From Amycolatopsis sp. CA-128772 (GTDB lineage: Bacteria; Actinomycetota; Actinomycetes; Mycobacteriales; Pseudonocardiaceae): 64,000 nucleotides of DNA. The notes below the pieces were generated by a model. It did no database searches and had not been told where the DNA came from. It was given only the letters and a program-made list of their open reading frames with translations. The translations under genes and the position numbers were made by a program. The stretch lies in assembly GCF_002904295.1 (NCBI RefSeq), contig NZ_PPHG01000072.1:186001-250000 (forward strand). The letters are read 5' to 3'. Below are positions 33,633 to 40,987 of the stretch, one piece after another; position 1 is the stretch's first letter, and each line of letters begins with the position of its first letter.

Positions 33633-35894
33633 GTGGCGCGGGTGGTCCGAGGGTGGTGGTTGGTCACCGCAGCGGCCGTGGTCAGCGCGGTGCTCACCGC
33701 GGCCGGCAAGATCTACCCGGGTGCGGTGGTGGCGGGTGTGGTTGCCGCCGTCGGCGCGGTGGTCGCGGTGGTTGCCGAACGCGGCAGGGCACACATCGCC
33801 GAACGCGCGGCCGGCCGTTCGAAACGGCTGTACGTCGAGCGCGCGGACCGGGCCGGCGATCCGCTCAGGCTGGGGGTGCACCCTGCCGCGTGGCTCACGC
33901 ACGCCGATGGCCGTGCCGACCGGGTGCCGCCGTTCGTGGCGCGGGACCGGATGCCGGACGTCGAGGCCGCGCTGAAGGCGGGTGGGTTCGTCCTCGTCGT
34001 GGGGGATTCCACCGCCGGCAAATCCCGGCTCGCCTACGAGGCGATGCGGAGTTGCCTGCCCCGGCACGTTTGTGTCCGGCCGGTCGACTCGGCTGCGCTG
34101 CCGGCCGCGATCGGAATCGCCACCCGGAAGCGGCGCAGTGTGCTGTGGCTCGACGATCTGGACCAGTACCTGGGTGCGGACGGCTTGACCCGGTCCGACG
34201 TGGATGGTCTCGGGCCTCGGGTGGTGGTGCTGGCGACCTTGCGGGCACATCTGCGGGACGAGGTCAGCGCTCGCTACGACACGGCACGACCGGCAAGCGA
34301 ACGCACGGCGGCACGCGCGGGACGTCAGCTGCTCGATGCGGTGACCGCGGAAGTGCGCCTCGACCGCACGTGGTCACCGGCCGAGGTGAACGCGGCGCGT
34401 GATTCGCCGGATCCGCGCATCGCTCTGGCGGTCGGCGTCGCGGACAAGCACGGCCTGGCCGAGACGATGGCGGCCGGGCCCGCTCTGCTCCGCGACTGGC
34501 ACGATGCGTGGTCCGCGACGCCGCGCGCGGCCGACCGCATCCACGGAGACGCCCGGGGCGCCGCCCTCGTGTCGGCGGCGGTGGACATCCGGCGGGCGGG
34601 CTACCAACGCCCGCTCGAGTTGCCGATGCTGCGGGACTTGCACGAGGTTTACCTCGCTGACCGGGGCGGCGCGTTGCTGCACCCCGGCAGCTGGGAGAAC
34701 GCCCTCGCGTGGGCCACGGCGCCGTTGCACGCCACCAGCAGCCTGCTCGACCCGCAGACCTACCAGGCTTTCGACTACCTGGTGAACGAAGCCGTTCTGG
34801 ACCCCGCGACCCCGCCCGTTCCGGAAGCGGTGTGGCGCACGCTGCTGGACCGGCTGGCGCCCGACGACGTGGTGGACGTCGCCTGGAGAGCCGATTACGC
34901 CGGCTACGTGCGGCACGTCGAGCCCACATTCCACCGGGTGCTGGAGTCCCGTCACTACCGTGCGGCCGCCGCACTGTCGGAAGTGCTGGACAACGCGGCG
35001 CTGAGCCACGCGCCGGACCTGCTCGAAACGACCATCAGCCGGGCCGGGGGCGAGGACGACGTGCCGGCCGAGGACCTCCTCGCGATGCGGCACAGCCTGG
35101 CGTGGATGCTGGGCGAACGAATCGGCGGCCACGGCGATCCCGAGCGTGCGCTGGGCATGATCCGGCAGGTCGTGCGAGACGGCGAGCGGTTGCTGGGCCG
35201 GACCCACGCCCAAGTCCTGGAGGCCCGGCTCACCCTGGCCCGGCAGCTGGGAGCACGCGGCGAACACGAGCAAGCGCTGTCGATCGCCACCGACCTGATC
35301 GCGGTGGCCGTCGAACGAAACGGTCAGCGGCACGCTTCCACCCTGAACGCGCGGTTCGAAGCCGCCGTGTGGACACGGCATCTGCACGGGGCCGCGGCCG
35401 GTGCCGAACAGTTCCGCGCATTGCTGAAGGACGCCCGCTCGATCGGCACAGCGGCCCGTTCGTTCGTCCTCGACACGGCTTGGAACCTGGGCGGATCGCT
35501 GCTGGACTCCGGAGACGCCGTCGCCGCGGTCCCGATCCTGGATCAGCTGGTCGTCGAAAGCGAGCGTGCCTACGGCAGCAAGCACGCGCAGACCCTGCCG
35601 TTCCGCCGGACCCAGGCCGCCGCGATCGGCGCGGCCGGGGATCCGGCCAGGGCTCTCGAACTGACGCGCGCGCTGGTGGAGGATTCCACGCAGATCCTGG
35701 GGGAGACCCACCTGACGACACTCGAAGCTCGGGCCGACTTGGCCGGCTGGCTCAGCGACACCGGCGACACCCCGGCGGCGATCGAACTGTTGGACCGCGT
35801 CCTCGATCGAGGCACCCGGCAGTTCGGCGAGGACCACTGGCTGATGACCGAGGTCCGGGCCGAACGGGCCCGGCTGCGTGGCAGGGAGTATTGA
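33633..35894 (+). CDS. Membrane-anchored STAND-type ATPase with TPR repeats
   Basis: 753 residues from a GTG after GGGAGG. Two N-terminal helices (WWLVTAAAVVSAVLTAAGK and AVVAGVVAAVGAVVAVVAE) anchor it. The P-loop is at residues 124-131 (GDSTAGKS) and Walker B at ~170 (SVLWLDDLDQYL). A helical segment follows, then a C-terminal array of ~5 kinesin-light-chain-like TPRs from ~480 (LLGRTHAQVLEARLTLARQL, LGETHLTTLEARADLAGWL). This is a common actinobacterial tetratricopeptide-NTPase layout linked to signalling or conflict. No fused enzymatic effector is visible. Confidence 0.85.
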   Translation: MARVVRGWWLVTAAAVVSAVLTAAGKIYPGAVVAGVVAAVGAVVAVVAERGRAHIAERAAGRSKRLYVERADRAGDPLRLGVHPAAWLTHADGRADRVPPFVARDRMPDVEAALKAGGFVLVVGDSTAGKSRLAYEAMRSCLPRHVCVRPVDSAALPAAIGIATRKRRSVLWLDDLDQYLGADGLTRSDVDGLGPRVVVLATLRAHLRDEVSARYDTARPASERTAARAGRQLLDAVTAEVRLDRTWSPAEVNAARDSPDPRIALAVGVADKHGLAETMAAGPALLRDWHDAWSATPRAADRIHGDARGAALVSAAVDIRRAGYQRPLELPMLRDLHEVYLADRGGALLHPGSWENALAWATAPLHATSSLLDPQTYQAFDYLVNEAVLDPATPPVPEAVWRTLLDRLAPDDVVDVAWRADYAGYVRHVEPTFHRVLESRHYRAAAALSEVLDNAALSHAPDLLETTISRAGGEDDVPAEDLLAMRHSLAWMLGERIGGHGDPERALGMIRQVVRDGERLLGRTHAQVLEARLTLARQLGARGEHEQALSIATDLIAVAVERNGQRHASTLNARFEAAVWTRHLHGAAAGAEQFRALLKDARSIGTAARSFVLDTAWNLGGSLLDSGDAVAAVPILDQLVVESERAYGSKHAQTLPFRRTQAAAIGAAGDPARALELTRALVEDSTQILGETHLTTLEARADLAGWLSDTGDTPAAIELLDRVLDRGTRQFGEDHWLMTEVRAERARLRGREY

Positions 35895-35929
35895 CCGGCC
35901 CAAGGTCAGCACGTCCGGAGGGGTGTCGG

Positions 35930-36091
35930 TCAGGCGTGAAGGGGTGGCCCCGCGCTCCACTCCGCCACCGGCTCGCGGTTCGCGGGTGCGCCGAGTTTGG
36001 TGCCCTTGCGGTAGCCGCCGAAGATCATGGCGAGGATCAGGATGACGAAAACGGCGAGCACGACCCACAGCAGCCACAGGGACTTGCGCAC
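35930..36091 (-). CDS. Small single-pass membrane protein
   Basis: 53 residues from a GTG with GAGGGGA upstream. One helix, WLLWVVLAVFVILILAMIFG, then a basic GGYRKGTKLGAP stretch and an acidic/Trp tail (EPVAEWSAGPPLHA). Very strong third-position G/C. Divergent from the DUF4230 gene. Function unknown. Confidence 0.65.
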   Translation of the reverse strand: MRKSLWLLWVVLAVFVILILAMIFGGYRKGTKLGAPANREPVAEWSAGPPLHA

Positions 36092-36158
36092 GGCGGTTCC
36101 CCTCGTCGTCGGAGAGAGCGGATCACGGAAGCGACGCCACCGTACCGCCGCGGCCGTC

Positions 36159-36184
36159 GCTTAACCGGATGAGGATTTGGGTAT
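36159..36184 (+). promoter_or_regulatory. Possible sigma-B-type promoter before the DUF4230 gene
   Basis: GCTT, 16 bases, GGGTAT fits GNNT-N14-16-GGGTA(T/C). The ATG is only 11 bases past GGGTAT, so the message would be nearly leaderless. Weaker than the site at 12814. Confidence 0.35.
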
Positions 36185-36194
36185 ACCTCCCGGT

Positions 36195-36845
36195 ATGGGT
36201 GCTTGGGGCAAGCGGCTCGTCGCGTTGGCCGTGTCCGTGATCGTTCTGCTCGCCGCGGTACTGGTCGCTTCGGCGGTGCACCTGTTACCCCAGTTGCGCA
36301 ATCCGTTCGCCCAGCAGACCGAAGAGCACTCCGGTCCGGTGCTGCTGCAGTCGATCGTCGAGCTCTCGCGCTACGAGGCGGCCAGCGGGTCGTTCCAGGT
36401 GGTCGTCGACATCACCACCACTTCGGCGCTGCCGAGCTTCCTCGTGGGCAGCGACACGATGTTCATCGGCGTCGGCACGGACAACGCCTTCGTGGACTTC
36501 TCGCGGCTGAAGGGGGACGCGGTCCAGGTGTCCGACGACCGCCAGTCCGCCACGATCACGCTGGGCCACGCCCAGCTGGAGCCGGCGACCCTGGACGTCC
36601 ACGAGTCCCATGTGTACGCCCAGCAACAGGGATTGTTCACGCGCATCAACGAGTTCCTCTCCGGCAACCCGAATTCCCAGCAGGCGCTCTACGAACTGGC
36701 CCAGAAGCAGATCCAGGCGGCGGCGGCGAAGAGTTCGCTGGTGGTCGACGCGGAACGCAACACGCGCACGATGCTCGTCGGGCTGCTGCAGTCGCTGGGC
36801 TTCAAGAACATCACCGTCAACTACGCCGACAACGCCGCGGGCTGA
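36195..36845 (+). CDS. DUF4230 family membrane-anchored protein
   Basis: 216 residues from ATG 36195. One N-terminal membrane helix (LVALAVSVIVLLAAVLVASAV), then a ~170-residue extracytoplasmic domain with the DUF4230 layout (IVELSRYEAASGSFQVVVDI, LVGSDTMFIGVGTDNAFVDF, AKSSLVVDAERNTRTMLVGL). The family is of unknown function, found across bacteria. An upstream in-frame start at 36177 is possible. Monocistronic, head to head with the small membrane protein. Confidence 0.85.
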   Translation: MGAWGKRLVALAVSVIVLLAAVLVASAVHLLPQLRNPFAQQTEEHSGPVLLQSIVELSRYEAASGSFQVVVDITTTSALPSFLVGSDTMFIGVGTDNAFVDFSRLKGDAVQVSDDRQSATITLGHAQLEPATLDVHESHVYAQQQGLFTRINEFLSGNPNSQQALYELAQKQIQAAAAKSSLVVDAERNTRTMLVGLLQSLGFKNITVNYADNAAG

Positions 36846-36859
36846 CCACCGGTTCGGCG

Positions 36860-37324
36860 TCAGCCCGCCGCAGGACCGGCCTCGGGCCGCAGCCGGGTGA
36901 GCGCCTCGCCGGTCGCGCTGTCGAACGGCACCGAACTGTGCTCGTGGACGATCTTCCAGCCGTGGTCGTCGCGGCGGAGCCCGGCGGTCGAGCGGACCCA
37001 CATGGCCACGTCGGTTCCGTCCCGCATGGTTCCGCGTACGTGGAACAGGTAGGACGCGAACGCGACGTCGCCGTCGGCGACCACGTCCAGGTCGCGGATG
37101 TCCAGCTCGATCGCGGACCGGTAGGCGCCGAACCACTCCCGTAGCCGGGCCCGTTCCGCGTCCCGGCCGGTGTCGCGGACGGGACCGACCGCGTCGAACA
37201 GCGTGACGTCCTCGGCGTAGCAGGCCAAGAGGGCGTCCAGGTCCTTGGCTGCCACCGCCGCGACTCGGGCCTCGATCACCGCCCGCGGGCCGACGGTATC
37301 CAGCGAATCATCATAGTTAAGCAC
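36860..37324 (-). CDS. NTF2-like / SnoaL-type protein
   Basis: 154 residues, GTG start inside an AT-rich operator region. A cone-shaped NTF2-like fold of the DUF4440/ketosteroid-isomerase-like group: VAAVAAKDLDALLACYAEDVTLFD, then beta-strands with VRGTMRDGTDVAMWVRST and WKIVHEHSSVPFD. Such proteins act on small hydrophobic ligands or as accessory domains; substrate unknown. Divergent from a RibD/DHFR-like gene and probably co-regulated through TACTTAA repeats. Confidence 0.85.
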   Translation of the reverse strand: MLNYDDSLDTVGPRAVIEARVAAVAAKDLDALLACYAEDVTLFDAVGPVRDTGRDAERARLREWFGAYRSAIELDIRDLDVVADGDVAFASYLFHVRGTMRDGTDVAMWVRSTAGLRRDDHGWKIVHEHSSVPFDSATGEALTRLRPEAGPAAG

Positions 37325-37325
37325 G

Positions 37326-37374
37326 TACTTAAGTTACGGCAGTCCGGCTCATCGGTCAAGTAACTACTTAACTT
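37326..37374. promoter_or_regulatory. AT-rich operator repeats between NTF2-like and RibD-like genes
   Basis: Direct repeats TACTTAAGTT (37326-37335) and TACTTAACTT (37365-37374), 39 bases apart, each flanked by inverted half-sites (TTAAG, AAGTAAC). Strikingly AT-rich for this genome and overlapping the NTF2-like start. An ArsR/HxlR-type regulator is likely, but none is adjacent. Confidence 0.6.
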
Positions 37375-37493
37375 TTTCGAGATGCCCTCCGGTGATCGGA
37401 GGTTGAATCCGGCGCCTCCCGATCGACGTACCGGTGAAAAGGCGGCTTCGCGCCGCACCGGGCGCACATCAGAGGCAACGGAAGGGTTTCGAG

Positions 37494-38078
37494 ATGCCAA
37501 GGACGCCACTGCGGCTGTACATGTCTATGTCGGTCGACGGGTACATCGCCGGGCCGGACGACCGGCCGGGGCAGGAGCTCGGGCTCGGCGGAGGGCGGCT
37601 GTTCGACTGGCTCGACGACCGGATGTCCGAGGGCGTCAACGGGCAGGTGTACGCCGAGGCCGCGTCGACCGGCGCGGTGATCTCCGGCCGCCGCACCTTC
37701 GAGCTCGCCAAACGATGGGATGGTGACCACCACGACGGCGTGCCGATCCACGTCCTCACCCACACCGTCGACCCGGCCGACGAGCCGCCTGGCAGCGCCA
37801 AGTTCTACACCGACGTGCAGGCGTGTGCTGTCGAGGCCCGGGAAGCGGCGGGGGACCGGGCCGTGCTGGTCCACGGCGCGGGTGCGGCGCGGGCTCTGCT
37901 GGCCGCGCGGCAGCTCGACGAACTCGAACTGCACCTCGTCCCCGTGCTGCTGGGTGCCGGGCGGCGGCTGTTCGAGCCGGCCGGCCACGACCGCGTCGAA
38001 CTCGAGCTCGTCCGGCGGCTCGAGGGCCGCGGCGTCACCCACCTGCGTTACCACGTGATCCGCCGGGAGGAAAAGTAA
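37494..38078 (+). CDS. Dihydrofolate reductase family (RibD C-terminal domain) protein
   Basis: 194 residues from ATG 37494 with GAAGGG upstream. RibD/DHFR fold: LRLYMSMSVDGYIAGPDD at the N terminus, GAVISGRRTFELAKRWDGDH in the middle and VHGAGAARALLAARQLDELE with LVPVLLGAGRRLFEP near the end, the NADPH-binding and product strands. This stand-alone group are NADPH reductases of unassigned substrate, often beside HxlR/ArsR regulators. Regulated, by sequence, from the repeats upstream. Confidence 0.9.
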   Translation: MPRTPLRLYMSMSVDGYIAGPDDRPGQELGLGGGRLFDWLDDRMSEGVNGQVYAEAASTGAVISGRRTFELAKRWDGDHHDGVPIHVLTHTVDPADEPPGSAKFYTDVQACAVEAREAAGDRAVLVHGAGAARALLAARQLDELELHLVPVLLGAGRRLFEPAGHDRVELELVRRLEGRGVTHLRYHVIRREEK

Positions 38079-38180
38079 CGGTCGGCGGTGGGTGGCCGAC
38101 CTTGAGCGGAGCGGTCACGAGGATCCGGCGGCTGCGTGGGTCTTGTGTCCTGCGGCCTCGCAGGAGACTGAGGTGCGTGA

Positions 38181-39015
38181 ATGGTGGATCACGAAGCGGC
38201 CGGCGAGCCCGCCGCGGAACCGCAAGCGCGCGACACCGTCTCCGCCGAGACCGTTTCGGGCGTTGTGGTTCAGGCCGGCACCTTCGCCCACATCGTCCAG
38301 CAGCAGCCGTACCGGATGCCGGTCCCGCGGCAGCTGCCACCCGCGCCCGCTCAATTCGCCGGCCGCTTGCACGAACTGGCGCAGCTCGGTGCCGTGCCGG
38401 ACGGCGGCGCGGCGCCGACGGGCGCCGCCGTGGTGATCTCCGCGTTGGCCGGTGCCGGCGGGATCGGGAAGACCGCGCCGGCCCTGCACTGGGCGCACGC
38501 CAACCAGGACCGGTTCCCCGACGGCCGGCTTTTCGTCGACCTGCGGGCTTTCCCCCCGGTGGGCGCCCCGCTGGAGCCGGCCGTCGCGGTGCGCGGCGAG
38601 GTCACCGCATCGACCGCAGAGCCACCGGAATCTCGCGTGGGCCCGCCGCGACTGCCTGACCGCTCTGGCTCGGCACCGGCGCCACCGCAACCCCATCGGC
38701 GAGGCAAAGGCCCTGGACAGCCTCGGGTACATCGCCCACCACACCGGCGACTACCGGCAGGCGATCGCGTACTACGAGCAGGCTGTGAGCCGGCACCGCG
38801 CTCTCGGCAACACGACGGAGGCGGTCAACAGCTTGGATCGGCTCGGCCATCCGTATGTCGCTCTGGGTCAGCACGAACTCGCGGGCGCGGTGTGGCGGGA
38901 GGCTTTGGAGATGTACCAGGACCAAAGCCGCGACACCGACGCGGCTCGCGTTCAGGGGCGACTGAGTCGTAACAGCGTGGACGGCGCCGGCGACTACCCC
39001 TTTCAACGGATGTAG
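38181..39015 (+). pseudogene. NB-ARC/TPR (AfsR-like) regulator with large internal deletion
   Basis: The ATG at 38181 starts a normal N terminus. A VSGVVVQAG motif (residues 25-33) and PRQLPPAPAQFAGRLHELAQL are followed by P-loop AGAGGIGKTAPALHWAH and LFVDLRAFPPVGAPLEPAVA. Near 38600 the frame changes and the text jumps to the C-terminal TPR end (NLAWARRDCLTALARHRRH, EAKALDSLGYIAHHTGDYRQ, RLGHPYVALGQHELA, SRDTDAARVQ). Intact relatives are ~700-900 residues, so the switch and several repeats are gone. It lies directly before the 2TM-NUDIX gene. Confidence 0.75.
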
Positions 39016-39056
39016 CAGTGACGGTTGCATGCTCGATGGGAGGGGTGCGAGGCTGG

Positions 39057-40304
39057 ATGGTGATCATCTTGCGGGCAATCCTGACGGCGGGCCACCGGGT
39101 CACCAGGTACCTTGCGGAGTTTCGTTGGACGGTGCTGGGCGTGCTCGTCGTCACCGTGGGCATTGTCTCGATGGTCGTCGCCATCCCGTATCCCGTACTC
39201 CTTCTAGAGGCGGCCTTCTCCATCGTTCTGCTCCTGCTGGAAATCCGCAAGAATCGCCGCGAGGCGCGGCGGACCCGCTTTCTGCCACGTCCGATGGATC
39301 GCTACGTCGATGTCGTCGAATCGTTGGCCACCGACGACAATTTTCGCGTACTCGACACCGGGTCGGACATCTTCGTGCACGACCGCGGAACAAGCGAGCG
39401 GATGCGGTCGCCTGAACAATTCGCGCGGCTGTCGAGCCGCCCCTACTTGGTCCCTCGGCAGTTGCAGCCGCAGGCAAGAAGGTTCCTGAAATTCATACTG
39501 GCGAATCATCCCGGTCGGTTCAAAGGTCCGTGCGTCGGATGGAACACGGATTTTTCGGACTCCTCGTGGTCGACCGGTGACATCGACGTGGTCGCCGGTG
39601 ATCATTTCCGGTTCATCCAGTCGGACGAGCTGGCCATGTGGGATGTGGCGCAGGAGGACCGCACCCTGCCTGCCTTCGGCCGTGCGCTCTTCATCCGGCG
39701 CGATGGATCCCTTCGGAACTTCCGCGACAGCTGGCTTTTCAACCTGATCGGCGCTTCGACCGTTGCCGTCACGGTTGATGGCAGGCTGGTGGGGGTGGAG
39801 CAGTCGGCGGCGAACATGGCGAGCCCCAACCTGCTGGCACCGAGTGGCTCCGGCAGCGCGGAACCGAAGGATTTCGGAGGGGTGCACCGCCTCGCACTGT
39901 CTCGGTTGGCCATCAACGTCGCCACCCGGGAACTTTCGGAGGAGACCGGTATCGGTCCCGAAGAAATGGCGATGTCCTACTTCCTGGGATATGGGCGATG
40001 GCTCAACAAGGCGGCGCGTGGCGAGCTGCTGTGCGTGACGTTCCTGAACATCGACTCGCACGCCGTCAACCAGAAGCGAATCCGTCGTTCCGAGCGAACC
40101 TACACGACTCGATCGATGTCCATCCGGTTCTCGCAGCGCCCGCACGAGTGGAGGCCGGACCGCCCCGCGGACATGCTGCCCGCCGAGTACCGGACACGCA
40201 TGTCGATGCCGCTGGGTGCAGCGCTCAGCCTCCTCGCCGAGGAGGTCTCCCTGACGAATTCCCCGGTGCGGGAACGCCTTCTCCGCCTCCCGGTCGTCCC
40301 TTAG
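39057..40304 (+). CDS. Two-TM NUDIX protein, SMODS-associated NUDIX-like
   Basis: 415 residues from ATG 39057 (GAGG 4 bases upstream; ATG 39036 and GTG 39018 are also in frame). Two helices (FRWTVLGVLVVTVGIVSMVV and YPVLLLEAAFSIVLLLLEI) are followed by a ~130-residue linker domain and a C-terminal NUDIX fold with LAPSGSGSAEPKDF and NUDIX box RELSEETGIGPEE. This fits the NUDIX type described with 2TM helices in nucleotide-signalling (SMODS/CD-NTase) systems, proposed as nucleotide sensor plus membrane effector. No CD-NTase is encoded nearby. Codon bias is a little weaker than its neighbours. Confidence 0.75.
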   Translation: MVIILRAILTAGHRVTRYLAEFRWTVLGVLVVTVGIVSMVVAIPYPVLLLEAAFSIVLLLLEIRKNRREARRTRFLPRPMDRYVDVVESLATDDNFRVLDTGSDIFVHDRGTSERMRSPEQFARLSSRPYLVPRQLQPQARRFLKFILANHPGRFKGPCVGWNTDFSDSSWSTGDIDVVAGDHFRFIQSDELAMWDVAQEDRTLPAFGRALFIRRDGSLRNFRDSWLFNLIGASTVAVTVDGRLVGVEQSAANMASPNLLAPSGSGSAEPKDFGGVHRLALSRLAINVATRELSEETGIGPEEMAMSYFLGYGRWLNKAARGELLCVTFLNIDSHAVNQKRIRRSERTYTTRSMSIRFSQRPHEWRPDRPADMLPAEYRTRMSMPLGAALSLLAEEVSLTNSPVRERLLRLPVVP

Positions 40305-40453
40305 GCGGAAGTCGGCCCGCCTCGGGCCCAAGAGCTGGTCCTACCGCATCGGCCGGTGCATTCTGGCAAGCTCGACGGAGCGAGCCCTCACGCTGCGCCG
40401 CGCCCACGGCCCGATCCCCGGAAGGCACGGGAACTGCTCGCCCGGCTCGCCAT

Positions 40454-40813
40454 TCACTGACCGTAGGAATAGCGAAGATCGGCGAACAGCAGGTGGTTGA
40501 CCCGCCGCCGGAGGTGTCCGGTTTTGCTCTGGTCGGGGGCTTCGGCGGGCGTGAGCAAGCTGAATCGCAGTAGGGTGCCTCCGTCGCGCGAGGCCGTCAG
40601 GGCGAAATGGATCTGGTCGTCGGGCCGGCTCGGCCACAGCGATGACCACGCCGCGTGGCTGGGTTTTTCGGCGGTGAGGACTCGGGGTTCGACTTCGTCG
40701 GCGAGCAGGCGGAGCCACGGACGGGCGCCGGGCCGGCGCGGCTCGACGATTGACTCCCAGACGACGGGGGGAGGTGCCGGCAGGGTGCGCGCCCGCGAAC
40801 CGAACTCGATCAC
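40454..40813 (-). CDS. SRPBCC-like small protein
   Basis: 119 residues from GTG 40813. It reads like the START/polyketide-cyclase (SRPBCC) group: FGSRARTLPAPPPVVWESIV, PRVLTAEKPSHAAWSSLWPSRPDD, LRFSLLTPAEAPDQSK and LRRRVNHLLFADLRYSYGQ. No catalytic residues can be named. It is divergent from the membrane protein at 40988 across a palindrome, and tail to tail with the NUDIX gene. The 40305-40453 gap between them shows nothing. Confidence 0.75.
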   Translation of the reverse strand: MIEFGSRARTLPAPPPVVWESIVEPRRPGARPWLRLLADEVEPRVLTAEKPSHAAWSSLWPSRPDDQIHFALTASRDGGTLLRFSLLTPAEAPDQSKTGHLRRRVNHLLFADLRYSYGQ

Positions 40814-40848
40814 GTGTGCAGCGTATGTCGATTCACCCACGTTCACAT

Positions 40849-40862
40849 ACCGGATATCCGGT
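40849..40862. promoter_or_regulatory. Palindrome between SRPBCC and VQA-motif membrane protein genes
   Basis: Perfect 14-bp ACCGGATATCCGGT, 36 bases before the SRPBCC start and 126 before the other gene. Possible operator for one or both. Confidence 0.45.
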
Positions 40863-40987
40863 GGAGATTTTGCGGGCGTGGTCGTGGCGGGGCCCGCTAG
40901 GCTCACACTTCTGCGTCCACGTGGCCACTCGGCTGTGGGCGCGGCGACCACCATCGTCGAGTACGAGCGTCGGAACGGAGCAGCTTG

